NCBI GenBank assembly: GCA_015657435.1
Contig: JADLKH010000003.1
Span: 84,958-91,979 of the forward strand
Reading direction: 5' to 3'
DNA: 7,022 nt
Source of the DNA: Synergistales bacterium
Lineage (GTDB): Bacteria > Synergistota > Synergistia > Synergistales > 79-D21
Shown piece by piece: positions 1-7,022 of the stretch. Under the pieces are notes generated by a model, which worked only from the letters and a program-made list of their open reading frames with translations, had not been told where the DNA came from and did no database searches. Positions within the stretch are counted from its first letter, which is position 1. Each line of letters opens with the position of its first letter. The translations under genes and the position numbers were made by a program.

Positions 1-642
1 CCTGCCGGGCAGGGACATGCCCCTGCAGGTTCCCGGGAGGGCGCGATTTCGATTCCGCCGCTGGAGTCGGCGGTCGGCGAGGCCATGTCGGCACGAGTGG
101 ACGTGCAGGCGGCCGAGGACCGGATCCTCTCCGCGAAGCAAACGCTCAGCGCGACGGCCAGGGGAATGAGTCCCTCCCTTTATGCGAGCGGGGGCTGGGG
201 GTTTTCGGACTCCTCCTCCGGCTGGGATGACGAGTGGACCGCCGGGCTCTCCCTCTCGATTCCCCTCTACGACGGCGGGGCGACGGCGGCCCGGACGGAG
301 GCCGCACGGGCGGATCTGGAGATCACCCGAAGCGACCGGGACAAGCTGCGCAACTCGGTCCGCCTCGAAGTCGAGACGGCCCTCCTGGATCTCGAGACCG
401 CCTCGCAGCAGGTGAAGACGGCCGAGGCGGCCCTGCGCCAGGCCCGGGAAAACCTCGACCTGGCCCGTGGGAGGTACCGGGTCGGGGTCGGCACGAGCCT
501 GGAAGTGACCGACGCGGCGGAAAAGTACAGCACGGCAGGAAAATCCCTGGTCCAGGCCCGTTTCGACCGCCAGGTCGCCGCGGCGGCTTTGGACTCGGCC
601 CTCGGCAGGCCCGTGGGAATCCCGAAGGAGGAAACGAAATGA
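1..642 (+). CDS. TolC-family outer-membrane efflux channel, C-terminal part (5' end outside window)
   Basis: This is the C-terminal 213 residues of an outer-membrane factor, the trimeric channel that links a periplasmic adaptor and inner-membrane pump to the outside. The frame is open from base 1, so the true start lies to the left. The ATG at 85 is internal, because family-like sequence (VGEAM-SARVDVQAAEDRI, matching the usual ALxxRPDLxAAE block) runs across it. Visible hallmarks are the beta-strand block LSLSIPLYDGG near residues 82-92, then long alanine-, glutamate- and arginine-rich helices, then NLDLARGRYRVGVGTSLEVTDA around residues 152-173, and a terminal AALDSALGRPVG. These match the second repeat of TolC-like proteins (OEP family). 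The usual proline of the RPD motif is valine here. The stop codon overlaps the start of the adaptor gene, as expected for one exporter operon. The family is certain; the substrate cannot be read from the sequence. Confidence 0.93.
   Translation, partial: PAGQGHAPAGSREGAISIPPLESAVGEAMSARVDVQAAEDRILSAKQTLSATARGMSPSLYASGGWGFSDSSSGWDDEWTAGLSLSIPLYDGGATAARTEAARADLEITRSDRDKLRNSVRLEVETALLDLETASQQVKTAEAALRQARENLDLARGRYRVGVGTSLEVTDAAEKYSTAGKSLVQARFDRQVAAAALDSALGRPVGIPKEETK
625..631 (+). promoter_or_regulatory. Shine-Dalgarno site of the MacA-like gene
   Basis: AAGGAGG is a near-perfect anti-16S match. It lies 7 bases before the first of two consecutive ATG codons (639 and 642), so the ATG at 639 is the better start. 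The site lies within the last codons of the TolC-like gene, and the start overlaps that gene's TGA stop as ATGA, suggesting translational coupling. Confidence 0.8.
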
Positions 643-1934
643 TGAGCCTATCGAAAACGAAGAAGAGACTCCTGGCGGGGATCCTCGTCATCGCGCTCCT
701 GGCGGGCGGCTACGGGATCTGGAAGGTGAAGTTCGCGGAAAAACCGGCCCAGTACACGACGGAGGAGGTCGTCCGCGGGGACCTCACGCGGGTGGTTTCG
801 GCCACGGGAACGATCCAGGCCGTGAACACCGTCACGGTGGGCAGCCAGGTTTCGGGAACGATCAGCCGCATCTACGTGGACTACAACTCCCCGGTGAAGA
901 AAGGGCAACTCATCGCCGAGATCGACCCCGCGCTCCTTTCCGCTCAGGCCAGGCAGGCCGAAGCGGAACTGTCCCAGTCCAGGGCGGGTCTCCTGGAAGC
1001 GGAAGCGAGCCTCAGGGAAGCCACGCGGGAGTACGCGCGCCAGAAATCGCTTTTCGCCTCCGACTTCGTGGCGAAAAGCGCCCTCGATTCCGCGGAGACC
1101 TCCCTGGCCACCGCAAGGGCCAAGGTCGAGTCCGCCCGGGCCGGAATCCGGTCTTCTTCGGCCACGCTGAACCAGCGGCGGACCAATCTGGGGTACGCGA
1201 AAATCCTTTCTCCGGTCAACGGCGTCGTGACGGGCAAGGAAGTGAGCGAAGGACAGACCGTGGCGGCGAGCCTTTCGGCTCCCGAACTGTTCACCATCGC
1301 CGAGGACCTTTCGAAGATGCAGGTGGAGGCGGCCGTGGACGAGGCCGACATCGGCTACGTCAGGGAAGGGATGAGCGTCGCCTTCACGGTGGACACCTAC
1401 CCGGAGGACACCTTCGCCGGCAAGGTCCGGCAGGTTCGCCTCAGCCCTTCGACCACGGAGAACGTCGTGACCTACACCGTCATCATCTCGGCGGCGAACC
1501 CGGACCTGCGGCTCAAACCCGGCATGACCGCGAACGTCAACATCGAAACCGCTTCGGCAAGGGATGTCCTGAAGGTCCCCAACGCCGCCCTCCGGTTCAA
1601 GCCGGCGACGAACGGAACGAAGAAGGCCTCGACGTCCCAGGCCACTCCTCCGCCTCCGCCGGACGGCGGCGCGCCGGGCGGGGAGACTTCCTCGAAAAAG
1701 TCGAGCGGCATTTCGGGCCGATCTCAGACGGTCCAGCCGGCGGTCTGGGTGCTGGAGCAGAAGAAGGGATCGCAAAGCGATCTGCGCCGCGTCCCCGTGA
1801 CGGTGGGGCTCACGGACGGCACCTCGACCGAGGTGTCGGGGGATCTCTCTGAGGGCGAAGCGGTGGTGACCGGTTCGCTGGGGAACGGCTCGAAGGGATC
1901 CTCCGGAAGCAATCTGCCCCGAAGGATGTTCTAG
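639..1934 (+). CDS. macA: MacA-like periplasmic adaptor (HlyD / membrane fusion family)
   Basis: The product is 431 residues and bridges the inner-membrane transporter and the TolC-like channel. An N-terminal signal-anchor (basic KTKKR, then a hydrophobic stretch at about residues 11-28) ties it to the inner membrane. Next come the first lipoyl half-motif (about 64-97, [11 protein letters not shown] and [12 protein letters not shown]), an Ala/Glu/Arg-rich coiled-coil hairpin (about 98-183), the second lipoyl half (about 184-222, [20 protein letters not shown]), a beta-barrel domain (about 227-305, ending [13 protein letters not shown]), and a membrane-proximal domain (about 306-415, NAALRF, then [21 protein letters not shown]). 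A low-complexity Pro/Gly/Ser/Lys stretch at about 322-366 interrupts the last domain; adaptors of this type often have a variable linker there. The start at 639 is chosen for its strong ribosome site and ATGA overlap. The ATPase gene begins two bases after the stop. The neighbouring MacB-type permease favours an ABC-linked MacA role over an RND-linked one. The substrate is unknown. Confidence 0.9.
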   Translation: MMSLSKTKKRLLAGILVIALLAGGYGIWKVKFAEKPAQYTTEEVVRGDLTRVVSATGTIQAVNTVTVGSQVSGTISRIYVDYNSPVKKGQLIAEIDPALLSAQARQAEAELSQSRAGLLEAEASLREATREYARQKSLFASDFVAKSALDSAETSLATARAKVESARAGIRSSSATLNQRRTNLGYAKILSPVNGVVTGKEVSEGQTVAASLSAPELFTIAEDLSKMQVEAAVDEADIGYVREGMSVAFTVDTYPEDTFAGKVRQVRLSPSTTENVVTYTVIISAANPDLRLKPGMTANVNIETASARDVLKVPNAALRFKPATNGTKKASTSQATPPPPPDGGAPGGETSSKKSSGISGRSQTVQPAVWVLEQKKGSQSDLRRVPVTVGLTDGTSTEVSGDLSEGEAVVTGSLGNGSKGSSGSNLPRRMF

Positions 1935-2118
1935 CCATGGCGCTCATCACGCTTTCCGCCATCCGCAAGACCTATGTTCTTGGGGAGATCTCGGTGGAAG
2001 CCCTGCGAGGGGTCTCCCTCTCCATCGAGGCGGGCGAGTTCGTGGCCGTCATGGGGCCCTCGGGTTCGGGAAAGTCCACCCTGATGAACATCCTGGGCTG
2101 CCTCGACACCCCGACTGA

Positions 2119-2121
2119 GGG
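2119..2121 (+). other. First frameshift point in the ATPase gene
   Basis: GGG here follows the codons for TPTE. Reading GGGG instead gives EGTYTLNG, the expected family sequence between the Walker A region and the Q-loop. As written, translation ends at a TGA at 2132-2134, after 65 residues. The sequence does not form a standard slippery heptamer. Confidence 0.75.
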
Positions 2122-2369
2122 ACCTACACGTTGAACGGCTCCGACGTGAGCCGTCTCGGGAAGGACGAGCTGGCGGTGATCCGGAATCAGCACATCGGGT
2201 TCGTTTTCCAGGGCTTCAACCTGCTTCCCCGCACCTCGGCCCTGGAGAACGTCGAACTCCCGATGCTCTACAAGGGCCTTTCGAAGCCGGAAAGGAAGCG
2301 CCGCGCCGCGGAGGCCCTGGAAAAGGTCGGACTGGCGGGTCGGGAACACCACCAGCCCCACCAGCTTTC

Positions 2370-2375
2370 GGGGGG
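2370..2375 (+). other. Second frameshift point, inside the LSGGQ signature
   Basis: Six consecutive G follow the codons for HQLS. Seven G would give LSGGQQQR, the expected ABC signature. Six G give an out-of-frame tail that stops at 2412. In the middle frame the bases read G-GGG-GGC, which formally fits a minus-one slippery pattern, but homopolymer base loss is the simpler reading. Confidence 0.75.
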
Positions 2376-2429
2376 CAGCAGCAGCGGGTGGCCATCGCCC
2401 GGGCGCTGGTGAACGAGTCTCCCCTTCTT

Positions 2430-2460
<31 letters not shown>

Positions 2461-2620
2461 CGAAGACCAGCGTCGAAATCATGGAGTTTCTGACCGGCCT
2501 GAACCGCACCGCGGGGATCACGATCGTCCTGGTGACCCACGAGCCGGACATCGCGCGCTTCTCGAGGCGCGTGATCATGGTCCGGGACGGCCTCGTGGTG
2601 AGCGACCGCCATCCCGACGA

Positions 2621-2626
2621 AGGGGG
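2621..2626 (+). promoter_or_regulatory. Shine-Dalgarno site of the permease gene
   Basis: AGGGGG lies 9 bases before the ATG at 2636, inside the final codons of the ATPase gene. Together with the ATGA overlap at 2636-2639 it supports that start and suggests coupled translation. The match is purine-rich but not perfect. Confidence 0.55.
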
Positions 2627-2635
2627 AATGCACGA

Positions 2636-3865
2636 ATGATCGCCTTCGGAGAGATCCTCCATGTCTCCCTGCGCTCCCTGAGGGCCAACAAGATGCGCTC
2701 GGCCCTGACGACCCTCGGGATCGTCATCGGCGTGGCGGCCGTCGTGGCCATGTTCGCCATCGGGACCGGGGCCAGCCGGAGCGTGTCGGCCCAGATGGCC
2801 AGCATGGGATCGAACCTCCTGGTCGTCCGTTCGGGCAGCACGACGAGCGGAGGGGCCCGGACCGGATGGGGCGGCTCCCCGACCCTGACCTTCGCGGACT
2901 CGGACGCGATCGTGAACGAGTGTCCCGCCGTGGGCAAGGCCGCTCCCACGAGCGCCGGAACGGTCCAGATCGTTTACGGCAACAGCAACTGGTCCACCCG
3001 GGCGGAGGGAACGACGCCCCCGATGCTCGACATCCGCAACTGGACCATCGGCTCCGGCCGCAGCTTCAACAGCTCCGAAGTGAGGAGCGCGGCCAAGGTC
3101 TGCCTGCTCGGTCAGACGGTCGTGGACAACCTTTTCGGCGACGAGGATCCCGTCGGGAAGGTCGTGAGGGTGAAGAAGATCCCGATGGTCGTGGTGGGCG
3201 TGCTCGGGAAGAAGGGCACCAACGCCATGGGACAGGACCAGGACGACACCCTGATCATTCCGATCACGACGGCCCAGAAACGGGTTTTCGGATCGCGCTT
3301 CCAGGGGAAGGTCTCGAGCATCCTGGTGCAGGCGGCCGACAGCAACTCCATTTCCGCGGCCGTCGAACAGATCGATTCGCTCCTCACCGAGCGGCACCGG
3401 ATCCGGTCCGAGGAAGACAAGGACTTCTCCGTCATGAACCTGGCCGAACTCATGGCCGCCGCCGCCGAATCCACGAAGACCCTGTCGTTTCTGCTTGCGG
3501 CGGTGGCTTCCATCTCGCTGCTTGTGGGAGGGATCGGCATCATGAACATCATGCTCGTCTCCGTCACGGAGAGGACCCGGGAGATCGGGATCCGGATGGC
3601 GGTCGGGGCGCGCACGCCGGACATCCTCCTGCAGTTCCTGTCGGAGGCGGTCATCCTCTCGGTTCTCGGCGGGGTGACGGGAATCGCCCTGGGCGCGCTG
3701 GCCTCGCTTCTGATCTCGCGCTTCGCGGGCTGGCCGACCGTGGTCTCCCCGCTTTCGATCGGGCTGGCCTTCGGCTTCTCCGCCATGGTGGGGATCTTTT
3801 TCGGCTATTACCCGGCTTCAAAGGCCGCGGCGCTGGATCCGATCGAAGCCCTGCGCTACGAGTGA
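2636..3865 (+). CDS. MacB-type ABC transporter permease (FtsX / MacB_PCD)
   Basis: The product is 409 residues, usual for a stand-alone MacB-type permease. MacB proteins act as mechanotransmission dimers: they drive efflux through the adaptor and outer channel rather than moving substrate through the inner membrane. The predicted order is a cytoplasmic start with [19 protein letters not shown] (11-29), TM1 (about 22-44), a periplasmic MacB core domain (about 45-280, with [23 protein letters not shown] and [11 protein letters not shown]), then the FtsX domain with TM2 (about 283-309), the cytoplasmic coupling segment [16 protein letters not shown] (311-326), TM3 (about 331-361) and TM4 (about 373-392). 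It ends in the conserved [19 protein letters not shown]. The frame is unbroken, unlike the ATPase gene before it. The start overlaps the ATPase stop. The end overlaps the convergent activase gene by 10 bases. LolC/E-type lipoprotein release is a less likely role, because MacA-like and TolC-like genes precede it. Confidence 0.94.
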   Translation: MIAFGEILHVSLRSLRANKMRSALTTLGIVIGVAAVVAMFAIGTGASRSVSAQMASMGSNLLVVRSGSTTSGGARTGWGGSPTLTFADSDAIVNECPAVGKAAPTSAGTVQIVYGNSNWSTRAEGTTPPMLDIRNWTIGSGRSFNSSEVRSAAKVCLLGQTVVDNLFGDEDPVGKVVRVKKIPMVVVGVLGKKGTNAMGQDQDDTLIIPITTAQKRVFGSRFQGKVSSILVQAADSNSISAAVEQIDSLLTERHRIRSEEDKDFSVMNLAELMAAAAESTKTLSFLLAAVASISLLVGGIGIMNIMLVSVTERTREIGIRMAVGARTPDILLQFLSEAVILSVLGGVTGIALGALASLLISRFAGWPTVVSPLSIGLAFGFSAMVGIFFGYYPASKAAALDPIEALRYE

Positions 3866-6800
3866 GACGCGGCTTTTTCGAGACGGGCCCTCGTACGGCA
3901 GGCTTCCCGGAAGGCCGCGATTTCGGCCTCCAGGTTGGGATTCGGGGAATCGCCGAAATTGGCGTGAAGGATCGGCAGGAGGGCATCCGGACGGGATGCC
4001 CTCCTGTTTTTGGCGAGGGCGGACATGAGGGAGGCGGCGAGGGTCTCGTGCATGCAGGTAAAAGGGCCGCAGTGAAAGATGCCGCAGACGGGCAGTCCGT
4101 CGAAGGAGGGGATCCGGCCCTTCATGAACTCGTTGAAGATCCCGATGTTGATGGGCGATTCGCCGCCGATCTCACCCGTGAAAAGCCGTTCCCTTTCGAG
4201 GTTTCCGATGGCCTCCACGGGGTCGGGAAGACGCTGTCTTTCCGGGAAGGGCTTTCCGCCGAGGAGGGAAAAGCGGCTCCTGGAGAAGGCGAGGGCCGCA
4301 CCGGCCAGGAGGTTCGCGAGGTTGAGGCCGTCCCGGCGGGTCATGGCGCTCATGTACTCGAGCCACTCCCCGATCCCGCTGCGGATGACCTCGAGCCCCG
4401 AGGATTCCAGTCGCCGGATGGCGTGATCCGTGTAGGGGTCATGCAGGCGCATGTAGATCTCCCCGATGAAGAGGACCAGGGGAAACCGGGGATGGTCCGT
4501 GCGGCTCAGGGGAAGAAGGGAGTCGACGCTTTGACGGATCCGGTTTTTCAGAGCCGGTTCGGACAGGCCTTCCTCCTCGATCGCCCCGGCCGCCTTTTCC
4601 AGGGTGGATTCGAAACCTTCCTCGAAACGCGGGGGGTCCGGCGCGTAGGGACGAAGCCTGAGGCAGAGGTCGTCCAGGAAATCGGAGAAGAGCAGGGTGT
4701 GGATGGCTTCCCGGGTGAACCGGAAGAGAGCCGCCGGATTCCCCGCGGCCGTCTCGGGCATGAAGGGGATGTCCCGGTAGTTTTGACCGTTGTGCGGCCC
4801 GAGGATGGGCAGTCCCGCAAAGCCCGCCTGGGCCAGGCAGTGCCGGAGAACCTCGTCGTACTTGCCCAGCCGGCAGGGACCGCTGGCCCGCGGCAGGAAA
4901 ACGGCGTAGCGGTCCAGAACGGCCTGACGGCCGATTTTCGCCGACTCCTCCTCCAGGAAGGCCAGAACGTCGCCCGCCACTCCCTTCAGCGGGAAGCAGG
5001 TTTCCACGGGGATCGTCCGGCGGGCCCACTCCCGGGCGGAAGGCCCCGCCGTCGGGATGGCCATGGCGCGAATCCCCCAGTGGCGCAGCAGGGAAGCGCC
5101 GAGACGGTTCACGTTCCCCATGGAGGCGATGAGCCAGGTGCGGTTGTTGCCTTCCACGGGCGCGGCGCGTTCCGGCAGAAGTTCGGCGAACGATCCCACC
5201 GCCCTGGGCGAAGCCTGGGCCACGACCCGCTCGTGCGCTTCCGCACGGGTGGCGAAGGGCGCGTTGTTCGTCTGGGCGTCCGTCACGAGGTGCAGAAACG
5301 GTTTCTCCGCTTTTTCGAAAATCTCCCGCTCCATGAAGAACTTGATGGAATCGGGTCCGCAGGCGAAGTTCATCTGTCGGATTGGGTATAGGCCCGGGGT
5401 TTTCGCCACGAAGAGCGAGGCTTTCAGGATTTCGGCGTTGTTGACCCAGTACTCGTTCTCCACAAGGTCGTGGATCGGGATGTCGCGAACGGCCTTCCAC
5501 AGGAAAGCCATGGGAATGTAGTCCATCCCCCGGACCCGGGAGAATAGCCGGGCCGTGTCCGAAGAGGCCGCGGGGTCGCACAGCACGTACTCCCGCCCCA
5601 GGCCGACGTAGGCGGGCCGATTGCCCCGGGCGACGCGCTTCAGGAAACCCTCCCCCGAAGCGGCAAGGGCTTCCCGGAAGGCTGCCCGCGCGTTGTCCGC
5701 CTTTCCGAAGGCCTCCAGGACCCTTCTCAGGGGCATCCCGAAGCCGACCCGGGCCAGTTCGTCCTGGAGCGCCCTGGCCGTTTCGGCCGGGTTCCCGAAC
5801 GTCCAGACGGGAGCCAGGACGCGGTCCTGCCCAAGCCCGAGCGTCTCCGTGGAGAGGAAGCCCTCCCCCTCCGTGTAAACGCAGTATTTCAGTCTGAAAG
5901 TCCCCGTCCGGGCGTAGTGGTGGATGAAGGCCGGGTGGAAGAGAAAGTCGACTGCGGCTTCGTCGGCCAGAAAATCGGAGTGCCCGAGGGAGAGTTTCAT
6001 GGCGAAGCACAGGTCCGTGCGTCCGAGCTGGATCCCCCGGTCCACGATCCCTTCGTCCGAAACCGGGGAAAGGACGGGAAGGAAACCGAGCTCATTCAGG
6101 ACGGCGGCGCACCAGATTCCCCACTCCCCCATGGTTTCGCCGCTGCGTTTGATTCCCACGGTGGGCCGGCCGTCCTTCGGGACCGGCTTCCCACGGATGG
6201 CGACCGTTCCGGCGAAGTGCCGCTCGAGAAGGCGGTGGTAGATTTCGACGTAATCCGGCCTGGGGACGCCGGTTGCCTCGGAATTTCCCCTCGGGCAGAA
6301 TCCCCCCGTCGTGATCGTCTCCCCCTCGATGCGGTAGACCCGGAGTCTGCAGTCCCTTCGCCCGCAGGAACGGGACCCGAAGAGGGCCGAACAGGACACC
6401 GCCTCGCTGCCGAAGACGCTTTCCGCGACCTGCCATCCCCGGAAGGCGCTTTCCGTTTTGTGCCCGGAGGTCTCCGCCTTCAGGACCGCGTCGAGGGCGC
6501 AAAGGGCCGCGCCGGTGGCGCCGAATAGCTCCCGGTCCGGGTAGGCGAAGATCTCCTTTCCGGTGACCTGGCTCAGGGCCGCCAGCACCGCCTTCCCGAG
6601 CGAAGGCCCCCCCTGGCAGGAGCAGCGCGTCCCCAGAGAGCGCGATCCCCCGACGAACTTGTAGTAGTAGCCCGCAACGGTCGCACGGACCACGGCCGCG
6701 GCGATCTCCTCCACGGGGACGCCCTCGGCGATCAGGCGCTTTTCGTCCATTTCCATGAAGACGCCGCAGGTGGCGTCGATGACGGGAACACGTTCTGCCG

Positions 6801-7022
6801 CCAGGGCGGCGTCTTGGAGCGAGGTCTTCACGTCGAGCCCCAGCAGGGCGGCCATGTTCTCCAGGGTCTGTCCCGCCCCGGCCTGGCAGGAGTAGTTCAT
6901 CCGGGCCTCCTGAACCTCGTTGGTGGCCTGTCCGCAACGCCGCCTGAAGGTGGTGAATTTCATGTCCTGCCCACCGATCTCGAAGATCGTGTCGACCGCC
7001 GGGTCGAATTCCTTCACTCCCG
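3856..7022 (-). CDS. Giant 2-hydroxyacyl-CoA dehydratase activase-related protein, C-terminal 1054 residues (5' end outside window)
   Basis: The frame is open to the right edge; the GTG at 7015-7017 is internal, since ATPase-domain sequence is already under way. Taking that Val as residue 1: FEIGGQDMKF (12-21) is the phosphate motif of BcrAD/BadFG ASKHA ATPases. Cys 44 (SCQAGAG) and Cys 84 (ATCGVFME) align with the two cysteines that hold the inter-subunit [4Fe-4S] cluster in HgdC-type activases. QGGPSLGKAV and FGATGAALCALDAV (165-178) end that domain. A Cys-rich linker follows (209, 218, 223, 241). DUF2229-like sequence begins at PTVGIKRSGETMGEWG (285-300) and contains a Cys-containing LCFAMKLSLGH (336-346). 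HgdB-like blocks follow: CGPDS (553-557), ETCFPLKGVAGDV (672-684), SGPCRLGKY (712-720), GEIYMRLHDP (852-861) and CGPFTCMHETLAA (983-995). Known activases use ATP to push low-potential electrons into dehydratases; the function of these giant fused forms is, to my knowledge, not established. Full family members are usually about 1400 residues or more, so roughly a quarter is missing. Confidence 0.88.
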   Translation of the reverse strand, partial: GVKEFDPAVDTIFEIGGQDMKFTTFRRRCGQATNEVQEARMNYSCQAGAGQTLENMAALLGLDVKTSLQDAALAAERVPVIDATCGVFMEMDEKRLIAEGVPVEEIAAAVVRATVAGYYYKFVGGSRSLGTRCSCQGGPSLGKAVLAALSQVTGKEIFAYPDRELFGATGAALCALDAVLKAETSGHKTESAFRGWQVAESVFGSEAVSCSALFGSRSCGRRDCRLRVYRIEGETITTGGFCPRGNSEATGVPRPDYVEIYHRLLERHFAGTVAIRGKPVPKDGRPTVGIKRSGETMGEWGIWCAAVLNELGFLPVLSPVSDEGIVDRGIQLGRTDLCFAMKLSLGHSDFLADEAAVDFLFHPAFIHHYARTGTFRLKYCVYTEGEGFLSTETLGLGQDRVLAPVWTFGNPAETARALQDELARVGFGMPLRRVLEAFGKADNARAAFREALAASGEGFLKRVARGNRPAYVGLGREYVLCDPAASSDTARLFSRVRGMDYIPMAFLWKAVRDIPIHDLVENEYWVNNAEILKASLFVAKTPGLYPIRQMNFACGPDSIKFFMEREIFEKAEKPFLHLVTDAQTNNAPFATRAEAHERVVAQASPRAVGSFAELLPERAAPVEGNNRTWLIASMGNVNRLGASLLRHWGIRAMAIPTAGPSAREWARRTIPVETCFPLKGVAGDVLAFLEEESAKIGRQAVLDRYAVFLPRASGPCRLGKYDEVLRHCLAQAGFAGLPILGPHNGQNYRDIPFMPETAAGNPAALFRFTREAIHTLLFSDFLDDLCLRLRPYAPDPPRFEEGFESTLEKAAGAIEEEGLSEPALKNRIRQSVDSLLPLSRTDHPRFPLVLFIGEIYMRLHDPYTDHAIRRLESSGLEVIRSGIGEWLEYMSAMTRRDGLNLANLLAGAALAFSRSRFSLLGGKPFPERQRLPDPVEAIGNLERERLFTGEIGGESPINIGIFNEFMKGRIPSFDGLPVCGIFHCGPFTCMHETLAASLMSALAKNRRASRPDALLPILHANFGDSPNPNLEAEIAAFREACRTRARLEKAASHS
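3976..4011 (+). terminator. Rho-independent terminator of the exporter operon, inside the opposing gene
   Basis: CAGGAGGGCATCC (3976-3988) and GGATGCCCTCCTG (3994-4006) are perfect inverted repeats around a 5-base loop, GGACG, followed directly by five T (4007-4011). It lies 110 bases after the permease stop. The T run is on the plus-strand side only; read from the minus strand the stem is not followed by U, so it should end only the exporter transcript. It lies within codons for residues about 1003-1014 of the activase fragment. The structure is read from the sequence; activity is inferred. Confidence 0.82.

Noticed and set aside
1..13. Small palindrome CCTGCC-G-GGCAGG at the left edge
   Set aside because: It lies inside the TolC-like coding frame, has no T tract or other signal nearby, and such short GC palindromes are common in DNA this rich in G and C.
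234..638. An upstream extension of the MacA-like frame
   Set aside because: The translation before 639 is low-complexity Arg/Gly/Pro and overlaps the TolC-like gene; the signal-anchor and strong ribosome site place the start at 639.
2370..2376. Programmed minus-one frameshifting at G-GGG-GGC in the ATPase gene
   Set aside because: The heptamer fits the formal pattern, but the gene needs a second shift at 2119-2121 where no slippery site exists, and the family is not known to use recoding. Loss of one G in each run is simpler.
2866..5391. An 841-codon plus-strand open frame running across the permease gene and into the activase region
   Set aside because: It is a GC-rich shadow: its translation is arginine-, glycine- and proline-rich low-complexity sequence with no recognisable motif, and it crosses two genes that have clear family motifs in other frames.
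4439..6010. A 523-codon minus-strand open frame in another frame of the activase region
   Set aside because: It is an out-of-frame reading of the same strand, rich in Arg, Gly and Pro; the activase frame carries all recognisable motifs.
5917..6528. A 203-codon plus-strand open frame starting at an ATG opposite the activase gene
   Set aside because: It is antisense to conserved DUF2229 and Cys-rich linker coding sequence, shows no motif, and has no separate ribosome site that I could support.

Overview
The window looks like a piece of a high-GC Gram-negative genome. G and C clearly dominate by eye, and third codon positions are mostly G or C. An outer-membrane factor, a periplasmic adaptor and an ABC transporter encoded side by side imply a two-membrane cell. 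The very large activase-type iron-sulfur protein on the other strand belongs to a family I associate mainly with anaerobes such as Desulfobacterota, clostridia and related uncultured lineages. Strictly anaerobic Gram-negative is therefore my best guess; I cannot name a genus.

Plus strand, 1-3865: four genes in tight operon order make a complete MacAB-TolC-type tripartite exporter. They are the C-terminal half of a TolC-family outer-membrane channel (start outside the window), a MacA-like adaptor, a MacB/LolD-type ATPase and a MacB-type FtsX permease. The TolC/MacA and ATPase/permease junctions are ATGA overlaps, and the MacA/ATPase gap is two bases, so the four are probably co-transcribed and translationally coupled. 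The ATPase and permease, fused in E. coli MacB, are separate genes here. The ATPase reading frame is broken twice, each time by the apparent loss of one G in a G run. Restoring both bases gives a textbook 234-residue ATPase, so sequencing or assembly error is at least as likely as real gene decay.

Minus strand, 7022-3856: a single open frame enters from the right edge and covers nearly half the window. It is the last 1054 residues of a giant 2-hydroxyacyl-CoA-dehydratase-activase-related protein. It carries the end of an ASKHA-type ATPase domain with its two cluster cysteines, a Cys-rich linker, and a long series of HgdB/DUF2229-like segments.

The two transcription units converge with no intergenic space: the permease and activase coding regions overlap by 10 bases at 3856-3865. 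The terminator I can see for the exporter operon, a perfect 13-bp stem followed by five T (3976-4011), lies inside the coding sequence of the opposing activase gene. No stretch over 300 bases lacks a gene. I found no RNA gene, CRISPR array, insertion sequence or visible promoter; the operon promoter must lie left of the window and the activase promoter right of it. The exporter is a well-known type of system. The least-understood item is the giant activase.
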